64,000 bases of DNA. It comes from Aromatoleum toluclasticum ATCC 700605. GTDB lineage: Bacteria; Pseudomonadota; Gammaproteobacteria; Burkholderiales; Rhodocyclaceae. The stretch lies in NCBI RefSeq assembly GCF_000378245.1, contig NZ_KB899494.1:62001-126000 (forward strand), in the 5' to 3' direction. Positions 1 to 8,443 of the stretch are shown piece by piece. The notes beneath the pieces were generated by a model, which was given only the letters and a program-made list of their open reading frames with translations, had not been told where the DNA came from and made no database searches. Position 1 is the stretch's first letter. Every line of letters begins with the position of its first letter. A program made the position numbers and the translations under genes.

Positions 1-340
1 CATGAAGAAGGAGGTCAGCGAATCGCTGCGCCGCGCCGCGCTGCGCAAGCTCTTCAGCGATCCGCACTTCCACTTCGAGCGCATGGACAAGCTCGACATC
101 TACATCGACGACTACTCGGGCAGCGATCCCATCCCGCCCGACATGCTGCAGCGCCTGCGTCAGTTCGAAACCCTGCTCAAGGACGAGGAAAAGGAAGGGG
201 GCGAGGACGCGGCAGCACCGGACGTCGCGGGAGCGTCGTCCGGTGCGGATGCTCACGTGCCGGCCGACGCAGAATCGCGCGAGCCCGCCGTTCAAGCCTT
301 GCCCCCGGAAATGGGGAAAGACCGGGGAAAAACCCCATAG
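1..340 (+). CDS. DUF3306 family protein, 3' part only
   Basis: This is the C-terminal part of a DUF3306 protein. The reading frame enters from outside the window, so the ATG at position 2 is probably an internal methionine. The recognisable part runs from SLRRAALRKLFSDPHF through YIDDYSGSDPIPPDMLQRL, typical of the family's C-terminal block; an acidic, alanine-rich low-complexity tail follows. DUF3306 proteins occur with DUF3305, a ferredoxin and TorD in clusters for periplasmic formate dehydrogenase, and the same neighbours follow here. The molecular role is not established, but assembly or maturation of the enzyme is the usual inference. The family call is fairly secure and the function is not. 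Confidence 0.75.
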   Translation, partial: MKKEVSESLRRAALRKLFSDPHFHFERMDKLDIYIDDYSGSDPIPPDMLQRLRQFETLLKDEEKEGGEDAAAPDVAGASSGADAHVPADAESREPAVQALPPEMGKDRGKTP

Positions 341-364
341 CAAATGCGACATTTTGGGGACGCT

Positions 365-379
365 GGGACTTTTAGTCCC
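365..379 (+). other. Perfect short hairpin in the gap before the polyferredoxin gene
   Basis: GGGACT, loop TTT, AGTCCC forms a perfect 6-bp stem 25 bases after the DUF3306 stop. No T-tract follows, so it is not a classic terminator. It could be a weak attenuator or an mRNA-processing hairpin inside the formate dehydrogenase operon. The rest of the 165-base gap (341-505) shows no convincing promoter. Confidence 0.35.
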
Positions 380-505
380 GATTGACGCGATTCATCGCTC
401 GTAGCTGCGGTAAATCAGGGATTCCTGCTCCGTTTTATTGCCGTATTCCTGGTACGCCCTCTGCTTTGCCTTCAGCACCTCAATCAGGCAGGCAGAAGAC
501 CCAAA

Positions 506-2563
506 GTGGAGAGACAGCTCAGGCTGTGCGACTGCAACCGCAGTTTCACGGTCGATGAAAAAGCCCTCGCGGCGGGCAGCACGGTGCCGCTCAAAGTCCA
601 TCACGAACTCTGCCGGCGCGAGATCGGCGAGTTCGAGTCTGCGCTCGCGTGCGGCGACGTGCTGGTCGGCTGTACGCAGGAGGCTGCGCTGTTCGCCGAA
701 GTGGCGGCGGAGCGGCCGATGGCGCGCGTCGACTTCTTCAACCTGCGCGAGAACGCCGGCTGGTCGGCCGAAGGGCGCGGTGCGACGCCCAAGATGGCGG
801 CGCTGATCGCCGCGGCGATGCTGCCCGAGCCGGACCCGGTCGCGGGCGTGACGCTCGCGGCGGGCAATCACCTGCTGATCGTCGGCGAGGCGGGCGCGGC
901 GCTGGGCTGGGCCGAGCGGTTGGCTGCGCGCTTCGACGTGTCCGTGCTGCTCACCGGCACGAGCCGCGATGCGGAATTGCCGACCGAGCGGCGCTATCCG
1001 GTGTGGTCCGGCACGGGCGTGACGCTCGCCGGCCACCTCGGCGCTTTCGACGCCACGTGGGTGCAGCAGAACCCGATCGACCTCGACCTGTGCGTGCGCT
1101 GCAATGCCTGCATCCGCGCCTGTCCCGAAGGCGCGATCGGCTGGGACTATCAGGTCGACAGCGCGCGCTGCCAGTCGCACCGCGCCTGCGTGACGGCCTG
1201 CGGCACGGTCGGTGCGATCGATTTTGCGCGCACCGACACGCGGCGCGAAGGGCGCTTCGACCTCGTGCTGGACCTCTCGCCCGAGCCGCTGATCAAGCGC
1301 GTCGAGCCGCCGCAGGGCTACGCGGCGCCGGGGCGCGATCCGCTCGACCAGGCGCTGGCGGCGCAGGCGCTGGGCGAGCTCGTCGGCGAGTTCGAGAAGC
1401 CGCGCTACGTCGCGCTCGACGCGAAGCTGTGCGCGCACAGCCGCTCGCGCAAGACGGGCTGTACGGCCTGCATCGAGTCCTGTTCGGCCGAGGCGATCGC
1501 GTCGGCGGGCGACGTCGTGCGCGTCGATCCGTATTTGTGCCAGGGCTGTGGCACCTGTTCGACGGTGTGCCCGACGGGCGCGCTCGCGTCGCAGTATCCG
1601 CGCGTCGAGGACCTCGGCCTGCGCGTGAAGACGGTGCTGACGGGCTACCGCGAAGCCGGTGGCGATGCGCCCGTGTTGCTGTTCCATTCGGCGGAAGCCG
1701 GCCGTGCGCTGATCGACCGCCTCGCGCGCCGCGGCAAGGGGCTGCCGGCGCGCGTGATCCCGCTCGAAACCTGGAGCGCCGACGCCGTGGGCCTCGACCT
1801 GATGCTCGGCAGCCTCGCACTCGGCGCCTGCCAGGTCGCCGTGCTCGCAGCCGGCTCGCACGACGCGGCCCCGCTGCGCGCGCAGGCCGCACATGCGCAG
1901 GCGATCCTCGCGGGCCTCGGCTACGGCGGTGAACACCTGCGCGTGATCGATGCCGGCGACTGGCCGGAGCTCGAATCCGCGCTGTGGGACTGGGCGCCCG
2001 CGCAGGGCGTGAGCCGCCCGGCGACTTTCCGCCCCATGCCGAGGAAGCGCGACACGCTCGACCTCGCGTTGCGTCACCTGCACGCGATGGCACCCACGCC
2101 GGTCGCGGAGATCGCACTGCAGGCCGGCGCCCCCTTCGGCGCGGTCGCCGTCAGCGATGCCTGCACGCTGTGCATGTCCTGCGTCGGCGCCTGTCCGACC
2201 GGGGCGCTCAGCGCCGCGACGGACGCGATGCGCCTGGGCTTCCTCGAGAAGAGCTGCGTGCAGTGCGGACTGTGCGTGAACTCCTGTCCCGAGAGCGCCA
2301 TTGCGCTCACGCCGCGCCTGCTGCTCGACGACGCGGCGCGCCGCGTGGTGCCGCTGAAGGAGGCCGAGATCTTCCACTGCATCCGCTGCGGCACCGCGAT
2401 GGGCGCGAAGCCGATCATCGACGCGATGTTCGCGCGCCTTGCCGGCCACGCGATGTTCGCCAGCGAGGCGCAGCGCCGGCGCCTGCACATGTGCGCGGAC
2501 TGCCGCGTGATCGACCTGATGGAAACCGAGAACGGCACCAAAGCCTGGGACATGACCGAATGA
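506..2563 (+). CDS. Multi-cluster 4Fe-4S ferredoxin protein of the formate dehydrogenase cluster
   Basis: A 685-residue cytoplasmic polyferredoxin. Cysteine motifs typical of 4Fe-4S clusters lie near residues 193-205 (CVRCNACIRACPEG), 318-330, 345-357 (CQGCGTCSTVCPTG), 552-564 (CTLCMSCVGACPTG) and 584-596 (CVQCGLCVNSCPES). A CIRC and a CADC pair lie near the C-terminus. No signal peptide or membrane segment is seen. Homologues sit between DUF3306 and torD in formate dehydrogenase loci of Azoarcus-like bacteria, where a role in electron supply or in maturation has been suggested but not proven. The GTG start at 506 is the first good start in frame; its ribosome site is weak. The stop overlaps the next gene's start as ATGA, indicating translational coupling. 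Confidence 0.85.
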   Translation: MERQLRLCDCNRSFTVDEKALAAGSTVPLKVHHELCRREIGEFESALACGDVLVGCTQEAALFAEVAAERPMARVDFFNLRENAGWSAEGRGATPKMAALIAAAMLPEPDPVAGVTLAAGNHLLIVGEAGAALGWAERLAARFDVSVLLTGTSRDAELPTERRYPVWSGTGVTLAGHLGAFDATWVQQNPIDLDLCVRCNACIRACPEGAIGWDYQVDSARCQSHRACVTACGTVGAIDFARTDTRREGRFDLVLDLSPEPLIKRVEPPQGYAAPGRDPLDQALAAQALGELVGEFEKPRYVALDAKLCAHSRSRKTGCTACIESCSAEAIASAGDVVRVDPYLCQGCGTCSTVCPTGALASQYPRVEDLGLRVKTVLTGYREAGGDAPVLLFHSAEAGRALIDRLARRGKGLPARVIPLETWSADAVGLDLMLGSLALGACQVAVLAAGSHDAAPLRAQAAHAQAILAGLGYGGEHLRVIDAGDWPELESALWDWAPAQGVSRPATFRPMPRKRDTLDLALRHLHAMAPTPVAEIALQAGAPFGAVAVSDACTLCMSCVGACPTGALSAATDAMRLGFLEKSCVQCGLCVNSCPESAIALTPRLLLDDAARRVVPLKEAEIFHCIRCGTAMGAKPIIDAMFARLAGHAMFASEAQRRRLHMCADCRVIDLMETENGTKAWDMTE

Positions 2564-3204
2564 ACGCACCTGTGTCGATCTTCCAGCCGCAGCACCCGGC
2601 GCCCGGCGACGGAACCGTGCTCACCGACGAGGACCGTGCGCGTGCGCATCACTACGCGCTGCTGGGCAACCTGTTCTTCGCCGCGCCGGAGGCGCCGTTG
2701 CTGACCGCGCTGGCAGCCTCGGCGCGCGTGCTCGGCAGCGGCGACACGCCGTTCGCCACCGCCTGGGCCGCGCTCGGCGAGATCGCCGCAGGCAGCGACA
2801 CGGCGAGCGTGCACGACGAATACCACACGCTGTTCTTCGGCATAGGCCGGCCCGACGTGATGCTCTTCGGTTCCTTCTACCTCGCAGGCTTCCTGATGGA
2901 GGAACCGCTCGCCGAACTGCGCGACGACCTCGCCGAGCTGGGTCTCGCTCGCCGTCCCGGCGTCGCCGAGACCGAGGACCACATCGCCGCGCTCGCCGAG
3001 GTCATGCGCCACCTCGTGATCACCGGCCCCGACGAGGCCGGTCTCGCGCGGCAGCGCCTTTTTTTCACCCGTCATCTGCAGCCGTGGTACGCGCGTCTCG
3101 CCGACGCGCTCGCCGCGGCGCCGCAGGCACGGTTCTATGCCCGCGCCGGTGCGCTGATGCGGGCGTTTTTCGACATCGAGAGCGAAGCTTTCGCAATGGA
3201 GTAG
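2560..3204 (+). CDS. TorD family molecular chaperone (formate dehydrogenase maturation)
   Basis: A 214-residue all-helical protein of the TorD/DmsD/NarJ family. Members bind the Tat signal peptide of a molybdoenzyme and hold the apoprotein until the cofactor is inserted. Recognisable parts are the central HDEYHTLFFGIGRPDV stretch and the EDHIAALAEVMRHL helix. It overlaps the upstream polyferredoxin gene by ATGA, and the Tat-exported FdhA begins 274 bases downstream, so its client is most likely FdhA. A second TorD protein at 30188-30868 belongs to a different molybdoenzyme; the two share only family-level features. Confidence 0.88.
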   Translation: MNAPVSIFQPQHPAPGDGTVLTDEDRARAHHYALLGNLFFAAPEAPLLTALAASARVLGSGDTPFATAWAALGEIAAGSDTASVHDEYHTLFFGIGRPDVMLFGSFYLAGFLMEEPLAELRDDLAELGLARRPGVAETEDHIAALAEVMRHLVITGPDEAGLARQRLFFTRHLQPWYARLADALAAAPQARFYARAGALMRAFFDIESEAFAME

Positions 3205-3256
3205 GTCGCACCCGGTCCGCTGGGCCGGCCGAGTGATCCGATACGGGAGAAGGACC

Positions 3257-3463
3257 ATGGAAGACAAGAAATCCGGCCTGCAGCGCCGTCATTTCCTGCT
3301 GACTCTGGGCGCTGGCGGCGCTGCTGCCGCGGCGGCCGTTGCGACGGTCGCGGGCAAGCCCGCTGCGGTCGCCACGCCGCTCGCACAGACGACGGGTGAA
3401 ACCGGAGCGGAGCGCGGCGTCAGCGAGCACGCCCGCAACTACTACCGCACTGCGCGCATCTAG
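3257..3463 (+). CDS. Formate dehydrogenase region small Tat-targeted peptide
   Basis: A 68-residue peptide, almost all of it a twin-arginine signal: LQRRHFLLTLGAGG near residue 8, then an alanine-rich hydrophobic stretch and a short polar tail ending in RNYYRTARI. The ATG at 3257 is preceded by GGGAGAAGG and is preferred over the in-frame start at 3233. Such peptides are a known small family placed directly before fdhA. They may be a small exported subunit or help FdhA export, but no biochemical role is established. It lies 14 bases before fdhA and 52 after the TorD gene. Confidence 0.8.
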   Translation: MEDKKSGLQRRHFLLTLGAGGAAAAAAVATVAGKPAAVATPLAQTTGETGAERGVSEHARNYYRTARI

Positions 3464-3477
3464 GCGGGGGACAGGCG

Positions 3478-6393
3478 ATGCTTACGAGGAAATCCACCCA
3501 GGCGACGGGCGCCGCCCGCCAGCTGCGCAGCTCCGCGGCGCGGCACTTCGGCCAGACCATGGACCGGCGTACCTTCCTGAAGCGCTCGGGCCTCGGCGTG
3601 GGCGCCGGCGCGCTGGCCGCGCAGCTGCCCTACAACCTGATCGGCAGCGCCGATGCGGCGAGCCCCGAAGCGGCGGGCGCGGCGGGCGCGGCGGGCGACA
3701 CGAGCGTGCGCCGCACCGTGTGCAGCCACTGCTCGGTCGGCTGTGCGATCGACGCGGTCGTGAAGAATGGCGTGTGGATCCGCCAGGAGCCGGTGTTCGA
3801 CTCGCCGATCAACCTCGGCGCGCACTGCGCCAAGGGCGCGTCGATCCGCGAGCACGGCCACGGCGAACACCGCCTGAAGTACCCGATGAAGCTGGTCGAC
3901 GGCAAGTACCAGAAGATCACGTGGGAGCAGGCGCTCCAGGAAGTCGGCGACCGCCTGCTGAAGATCCGCGAGGAGTCCGGCCCCGACGCCGTGTACTGGA
4001 TCGGCTCGTCGAAACACAGCAACGAACAGTCCTACCTGCTGCGCAAGTTCGTGTCCTTCTTCGGCACGAACAACATGGACCACCAGGCACGCATCTGCCA
4101 CTCGACCACCGTCGCCGGCGTCGCCAACACCTGGGGTTACGGCGCGATGACGAACTCCTACAACGACATGCAGAACGCGAAGGCGATGCTGTTCATCGGC
4201 TCGAACGCCGCCGAGGCGCATCCGGTGTCGCTGCTGCACATCCTGCACGCGAAGGAGAATGGGTCGAAGATGATCGTCGTCGACCCGCGCTTCACGCGCA
4301 CCGCGGCGAAGGCCGACTACTACGTGCGCATCCGCTCGGGCACCGACATCCCCTTCATCTGGGGCATGCTGTACCACATCTTCAAGAACGGCTGGGAGGA
4401 CAAGGAATACATCCGCCAGCGCGTATACGGCCTCGACAAGGTGCGCGAGGAAGTCGCGAAGTGGACGCCCGACAAGGTGCAGGAAGTTACCGGCATCGCC
4501 GAGGAGCAGGTGCTCAAAGTCGCCGAGACGCTGGCGAAGAACCGCCCGTCGACGGTCGTGTGGTGCATGGGCCAGACCCAGCACACGGTGGGCAACGCCA
4601 ACGTGCGCGCGATGTGCATCCTGCAGCTGGTGCTCGGCAACGTTGGCGTCTCGGGCGGCGGCACCAACATCTTCCGCGGCCACGACAACGTGCAGGGCGC
4701 GACCGACGTCGGCCCGAATCCGGATTCCCTGCCGGGCTACTACGGCCTCGCGGCCGGATCGTGGAAGCACTGGTGCAGGGTGTGGGGCGTCGACTACGAG
4801 TGGGTCAAGGCGCGCTACAAGTCCGAGGACCTGATGACCAAGTCGGGCATCACGGTGTCGCGCTGGATCGACGGCGTGCTCGAGAACCCGGAGCTCATCG
4901 ACCAGCCCGGCGGCAACCTGCGCGCGGTGGTGTACTGGGGCCACGCGCCGAACTCGCAGACGCGCGGCGCGGAGATGGTCGAGGCGATGAAGAAGCTCGA
5001 CACCCTGGTCGTCATCGACCCCTACCCGTCGGCGACCGCCGGGATGGCGGCGATGGTCAGGAAGGACGGCGTCTATCTGCTGCCGGCCTGCACGCAGTTC
5101 GAGACCTCCGGGTCGGTCACCGCGTCGAACCGTTCGCTGCAATGGCGCGAGAAGGTCATCGAGCCGTTGTTCGAGTCCAAGCCCGACCACACCATCATGT
5201 ACGCCTTCGCGAAGAAGTTCGGCTTCGCCGACGAGCTCGTGAAGAACATCAAGCTCGTGAAGGACAAGCAGGGCTGGGACGAGCCTGAAACCGAGGACAT
5301 CCTGCGCGAAATCAACCGCGGCACCTTCACGATCGGCTACAGCGGCCAGTCGCCCGAGCGGCTCAAGCTGCACATGCAGAACATGGCCACCTTCGACGTG
5401 AAGACCCTGCGCGCCAACGGCGGCCCGTGCGACGGCGAATACTTCGGCCTGCCCTGGCCGTGCTACGGCACGCCGGAGCTCAAGCACCCCGGCACGCCCA
5501 ACCTGTATGACACGTCGAAGCACGTGATGGAAGGCGGCGGCAACTTCCGCGCCAATTTCGGCGTCGAGCGCGACGGCGTGTCGCTGCTCGCCGAGGAAGG
5601 CTCCGCCTCCAAGGGCGCCGAGCTGCAGATGGGCTACCCCGAGTTCGACGACGTGCTGCTGAAGAAGCTTGGCTGGTGGGACGAGCTCACCGACGCCGAG
5701 AAGGCCGCGGCCGAAGGCAGGAACTGGAAGACCGACCTCTCGGGCGGCATCATCCGCGTCACGATGAAGAACCACGGCATGCACCCCTTCGGCAACGCCA
5801 AGGCGCGCGCGCTGGTGTGGAACTTCCCCGACCCGGTGCCGCTGCACCGCGAGCCGATCTACTCGCCGCGCCCGGACCTCATCGAGAAGTACCCGACGCA
5901 CGACGACAAGATGAAGTTCTGGCGCCTGCCGACGCTGTACAAGTCGCTCCAGGACAAGGTCAAGGACATCTCCAAGGAGTATCCGCTGATCATGACCTCG
6001 GGGCGCCTCGTCGAGTACGAGGGCGGCGGCGAGGAGACGCGCTCCAACCCGTGGCTCGCCGAGCTGCAGCAGGAGATGTTCGCCGAGGTGAACCCCAAGG
6101 ACGCCAACGACGCCGGCTTCCGCAACGGCGACTACATCTGGGTCGAGTCGCCGACCAAGGCGAAGCTCAAGGTGCGCGCCCAGGTCACGCAGCGCGTCGC
6201 CCCGGGCACCGTGTTCCTGCCCTTCCACTTCTCCGGCTGGTGGCAGGGCAAGGACATGCTCGAGTTCTACCCCGAAGGGGCGGCGCCGATCGTGCGCGGC
6301 GAAGCGGTCAACACCGCGACGACCTACGGCTACGACTCGGTGACGATGATGCAGGAAACCAAGACGACGCTTTGCCGCGTGTCGAAGGCCTGA
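3478..6393 (+). CDS. fdhA: Formate dehydrogenase, molybdopterin catalytic (alpha) subunit
   Basis: A 971-residue catalytic subunit of a periplasmic, membrane-linked formate dehydrogenase that oxidises formate to CO2. A twin-arginine motif (DRRTFLKRSG, Arg30-Arg31) marks Tat export. A 4Fe-4S site follows at Cys82, Cys85, Cys89 and Cys117. The metal ligand is Cys207 in RICHST, with the conserved catalytic His208 beside it, so this is the cysteine rather than the selenocysteine form and no in-frame TGA is needed. The C-terminal part carries the molybdopterin-dinucleotide-binding fold (MTSGRLVEYEGGGEETRSNP region). An alternative start at Met28 (3559) would still keep the Tat motif. FdhB and cytochrome b follow, completing the three-subunit enzyme. 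Molybdenum versus tungsten use cannot be told from the sequence. Confidence 0.95.
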   Translation: MLTRKSTQATGAARQLRSSAARHFGQTMDRRTFLKRSGLGVGAGALAAQLPYNLIGSADAASPEAAGAAGAAGDTSVRRTVCSHCSVGCAIDAVVKNGVWIRQEPVFDSPINLGAHCAKGASIREHGHGEHRLKYPMKLVDGKYQKITWEQALQEVGDRLLKIREESGPDAVYWIGSSKHSNEQSYLLRKFVSFFGTNNMDHQARICHSTTVAGVANTWGYGAMTNSYNDMQNAKAMLFIGSNAAEAHPVSLLHILHAKENGSKMIVVDPRFTRTAAKADYYVRIRSGTDIPFIWGMLYHIFKNGWEDKEYIRQRVYGLDKVREEVAKWTPDKVQEVTGIAEEQVLKVAETLAKNRPSTVVWCMGQTQHTVGNANVRAMCILQLVLGNVGVSGGGTNIFRGHDNVQGATDVGPNPDSLPGYYGLAAGSWKHWCRVWGVDYEWVKARYKSEDLMTKSGITVSRWIDGVLENPELIDQPGGNLRAVVYWGHAPNSQTRGAEMVEAMKKLDTLVVIDPYPSATAGMAAMVRKDGVYLLPACTQFETSGSVTASNRSLQWREKVIEPLFESKPDHTIMYAFAKKFGFADELVKNIKLVKDKQGWDEPETEDILREINRGTFTIGYSGQSPERLKLHMQNMATFDVKTLRANGGPCDGEYFGLPWPCYGTPELKHPGTPNLYDTSKHVMEGGGNFRANFGVERDGVSLLAEEGSASKGAELQMGYPEFDDVLLKKLGWWDELTDAEKAAAEGRNWKTDLSGGIIRVTMKNHGMHPFGNAKARALVWNFPDPVPLHREPIYSPRPDLIEKYPTHDDKMKFWRLPTLYKSLQDKVKDISKEYPLIMTSGRLVEYEGGGEETRSNPWLAELQQEMFAEVNPKDANDAGFRNGDYIWVESPTKAKLKVRAQVTQRVAPGTVFLPFHFSGWWQGKDMLEFYPEGAAPIVRGEAVNTATTYGYDSVTMMQETKTTLCRVSKA

Positions 6394-6409
6394 ACAAGGG
6401 GACCAACAA

Positions 6410-7015
6410 ATGGCACGCATGAAATTCCTGTGTGACGCCGAGCGCTGCATCGAATGCAACAGCTGCGTCACCGCCTGCAAGAACGAGCACGAAGTGCCGT
6501 GGGGCGTGAACCGCCGGCGCGTCGTCACGATCAACGACGGGGTGCCCGGCGAGCGCTCGATGTCGGTCGCCTGCATGCACTGCTCCGATGCGCCGTGCAT
6601 CGCGGTGTGCCCGACCAACGTGATCTACCAGACCGAGGAAGGCGTCGTCCTGCACGACAAGGACGGCTGCATCGGTTGCGGCTACTGCTTCTACGCCTGT
6701 CCCTTCGGCGCGCCGCAGTTCCCCAACGGACCGGCGGCCTTCGGCGCGCGCGGCAAGATGGACAAATGCACCTTCTGCGCCGGCGGCCCCGAGGAAAACG
6801 GCTCGCAGGCCGAGCTCGAGAAGTACGGCCGCAACCGGCTGGCCGAAGGCAAGCTGCCGCTGTGCGCCGAGATGTGCTCCACCAAGGCGCTGCTCGGTGG
6901 CGATGCGACCGAGATCTCCGACATCTTCCGCGACCGCGTCCTGCGCCGCGGCAAGGGGGTCGAGGCCTGGGGCTGGATGACCGCGTACGGCAAGGACAAG
7001 GAGGAGGCGAAATGA
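6410..7015 (+). CDS. fdhB: Formate dehydrogenase iron-sulfur (beta) subunit
   Basis: A 201-residue protein with four ferredoxin-type cysteine groups. The first is Cys8 to Cys23 (CIECNSCVTACKNE); others lie near residues 57-66 (CMHCSDAPCIAVCP), at Cys87-Cys97 (CIGCGYCFYACPFG) and at Cys120/Cys123 with the late CAEMC pair. It passes electrons from FdhA to the membrane cytochrome b. It has no signal peptide, so it probably crosses the membrane bound to FdhA. It is shorter than the E. coli FdnH type and lacks the C-terminal membrane anchor. Its stop overlaps the next start as ATGA. Confidence 0.93.
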   Translation: MARMKFLCDAERCIECNSCVTACKNEHEVPWGVNRRRVVTINDGVPGERSMSVACMHCSDAPCIAVCPTNVIYQTEEGVVLHDKDGCIGCGYCFYACPFGAPQFPNGPAAFGARGKMDKCTFCAGGPEENGSQAELEKYGRNRLAEGKLPLCAEMCSTKALLGGDATEISDIFRDRVLRRGKGVEAWGWMTAYGKDKEEAK

Positions 7016-7245
7016 AAGCGCGCATTCATTCGCTGGCACTGGCCGGTGTCGTGACACTGGCGGCGGCCATGCTCGCGGGTTGCGGCGAGCGGCCGCAGGT
7101 CGGGAAGCTGGAGCAGGGCAAATATGCCGGCAAGGCCGACACGCGGCCGTGGGAGGGCGGAACGTTCAAGGGCGACAAGGGCGCCTGGGAGCAGGCCGAA
7201 CGCAACCGCGTCCGCGCGCAGAACGAATACAAGCGTGTCGAATGA
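7012..7245 (+). CDS. Small lipoprotein embedded in the formate dehydrogenase operon
   Basis: A 77-residue protein with a lipoprotein signal: basic start, hydrophobic stretch and lipobox LAGC with the lipidated cysteine at residue 24. The mature part is polar and lysine-rich (GKLEQGKYAGKADTRPWEGG), ending in a charged helix. The ATG at 7012 overlaps the fdhB stop and has a strong GAGGAGG site. It sits between the FeS and cytochrome b genes. An accessory role on the periplasmic side of the enzyme complex is likely by position only; I know no defined function. Confidence 0.75.
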   Translation: MKARIHSLALAGVVTLAAAMLAGCGERPQVGKLEQGKYAGKADTRPWEGGTFKGDKGAWEQAERNRVRAQNEYKRVE

Positions 7246-7255
7246 GGAGACGGCC

Positions 7256-8269
7256 ATGAGCACAATCCTCAGGCGGCGCAGCGGCCTCGGGCTGCTGGCG
7301 GCGCTGGCAGTGTGGCTGCTGGCGCTGGCCGGTACGCCGGCCGTGGCAGCCGACGCGTCCGCAACTCCGGCTGCGGCGCAGGTCGAGCGCCAGCAGACGC
7401 AGCCGCTCAACAACGCGCCGGTGTGGCGCGAGGTGCGCTCGGGCGAGGTGCACTTCACCACCGTGCGCGGCCCCGAAACCGGTGTGCTGATCCAGAGCGA
7501 AGGCCAGACGTGGCGCCAGTGGCGCAACGGTCCCGTGACCTTCTGGGGCGGCGTCCTGCTGCTGGTGGTGCCCACCGCGATCGGCCTGTTCTTCGCGGTG
7601 AAGGGCGCCGTCAAGCTGCATGGCGCGCCGACCGGGCGCAGGATGCAGCGCTTCAGCACCTTCGAGCGCGTCGTGCACTGGGGTACCGCGATCAGCTTCG
7701 TCGTGCTCGGGATCACCGGCGTGTGCATCCTGTTCGGCAAGCACTTCATCGAGCCGGTGTTCGGCAACGCGGTGCTCGGCGGGCTGCTGTGGGCGGGCAA
7801 GAACGTGCACAACTACGTCGGCCCGCTGTTCGGCGTGTTCACGCTGCTGATGATCCTCGCCTTCCTGCGCGACAACGTCTGGCAGGCGATAGACAGCGTG
7901 TGGATCCGCAAGGCCGGCGGCATCGCCAGCGGCGAGCACGTGCCCTCCGGGCGCTTCAACTTCGGCGAGAAGACCTGGTTCTGGATCGGCGTGACCTTCC
8001 TCGGCCTGATCGTTGCCGGCTCCGGTCTCGTGATGGACTTCCCCAACTTCGGCCAGACGCGCGCGACACTGCAGCTTGCCAACATCATCCACGGCGTCGG
8101 CGCGATCCTGTTGATCGCCCTGTCGCTGGGCCACATCTACATGGGCACGATAGGCGTCGAAGGCGCCTACCAGTCGATGAAGACCGGCTACGTGGACGAG
8201 ACCTGGGCGAAGGAGCACCACGAGCACTGGTACGACGAGGTCAAGGCGGCCCGCACGGGCAATCCCTGA
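7256..8269 (+). CDS. fdhC: Formate dehydrogenase cytochrome b (gamma) subunit
   Basis: A 337-residue integral membrane cytochrome b that takes electrons from FdhB and passes them to quinone. It has an N-terminal signal-like segment (residues 7-30) and a periplasmic domain. Four membrane helices follow, near 97-117, 143-160, 190-206 and 238-258, with a further helix near 275-295. Candidate haem ligands are His141 (VVHWG), His185 (NVHNY), His279 (IIHG) and His293 (LGHIY). The C-terminus is histidine- and glutamate-rich. The length fits the FdoI/FdnI-like gamma family with a periplasmic N-terminal extension, common in beta- and epsilonproteobacteria. The ATG at 7256 follows GAGGAGACGG. Confidence 0.92.
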   Translation: MSTILRRRSGLGLLAALAVWLLALAGTPAVAADASATPAAAQVERQQTQPLNNAPVWREVRSGEVHFTTVRGPETGVLIQSEGQTWRQWRNGPVTFWGGVLLLVVPTAIGLFFAVKGAVKLHGAPTGRRMQRFSTFERVVHWGTAISFVVLGITGVCILFGKHFIEPVFGNAVLGGLLWAGKNVHNYVGPLFGVFTLLMILAFLRDNVWQAIDSVWIRKAGGIASGEHVPSGRFNFGEKTWFWIGVTFLGLIVAGSGLVMDFPNFGQTRATLQLANIIHGVGAILLIALSLGHIYMGTIGVEGAYQSMKTGYVDETWAKEHHEHWYDEVKAARTGNP

Positions 8270-8279
8270 TCCGCGGCGT

Positions 8280-8307
8280 GCGGGAGGCGTGCCGCCCACC
8301 CTCCCGC
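8280..8307 (+). terminator. Possible terminator after the formate dehydrogenase operon
   Basis: An inverted repeat GCGGGAGG (8280-8287) and CCTCCCGC (8300-8307) with a 12-base loop lies ten bases after the fdhC stop. The stem is perfect and GC-rich, but only a short CTTT stretch follows, so termination efficiency is uncertain. Confidence 0.4.
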
Positions 8308-8443
8308 GCACTTTCCTGCTCACTTTCCCGCCAAGACCCCTCCGTCCGCGCGGTTCCCCTGTGCGGCATTCACGACTAGACTGATCCGGTAAAGCTGGCG
8401 CTCGCCGCCGGCCCACAGACATCTCAACGGAGGAGACACTCGC

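Noticed and set aside
392-2569. A 725-codon minus-strand open frame over the polyferredoxin gene
   Set aside because: It has Arg/His-rich shadow composition, while the plus strand has multiple ferredoxin motifs.
3478-6393. Possible selenocysteine form of formate dehydrogenase
   Set aside because: The metal ligand position reads TGC (Cys207) and there is no in-frame TGA.
3460-6618. A 1052-codon minus-strand open frame over fdhA
   Set aside because: It is an antisense shadow of fdhA with no domain pattern.
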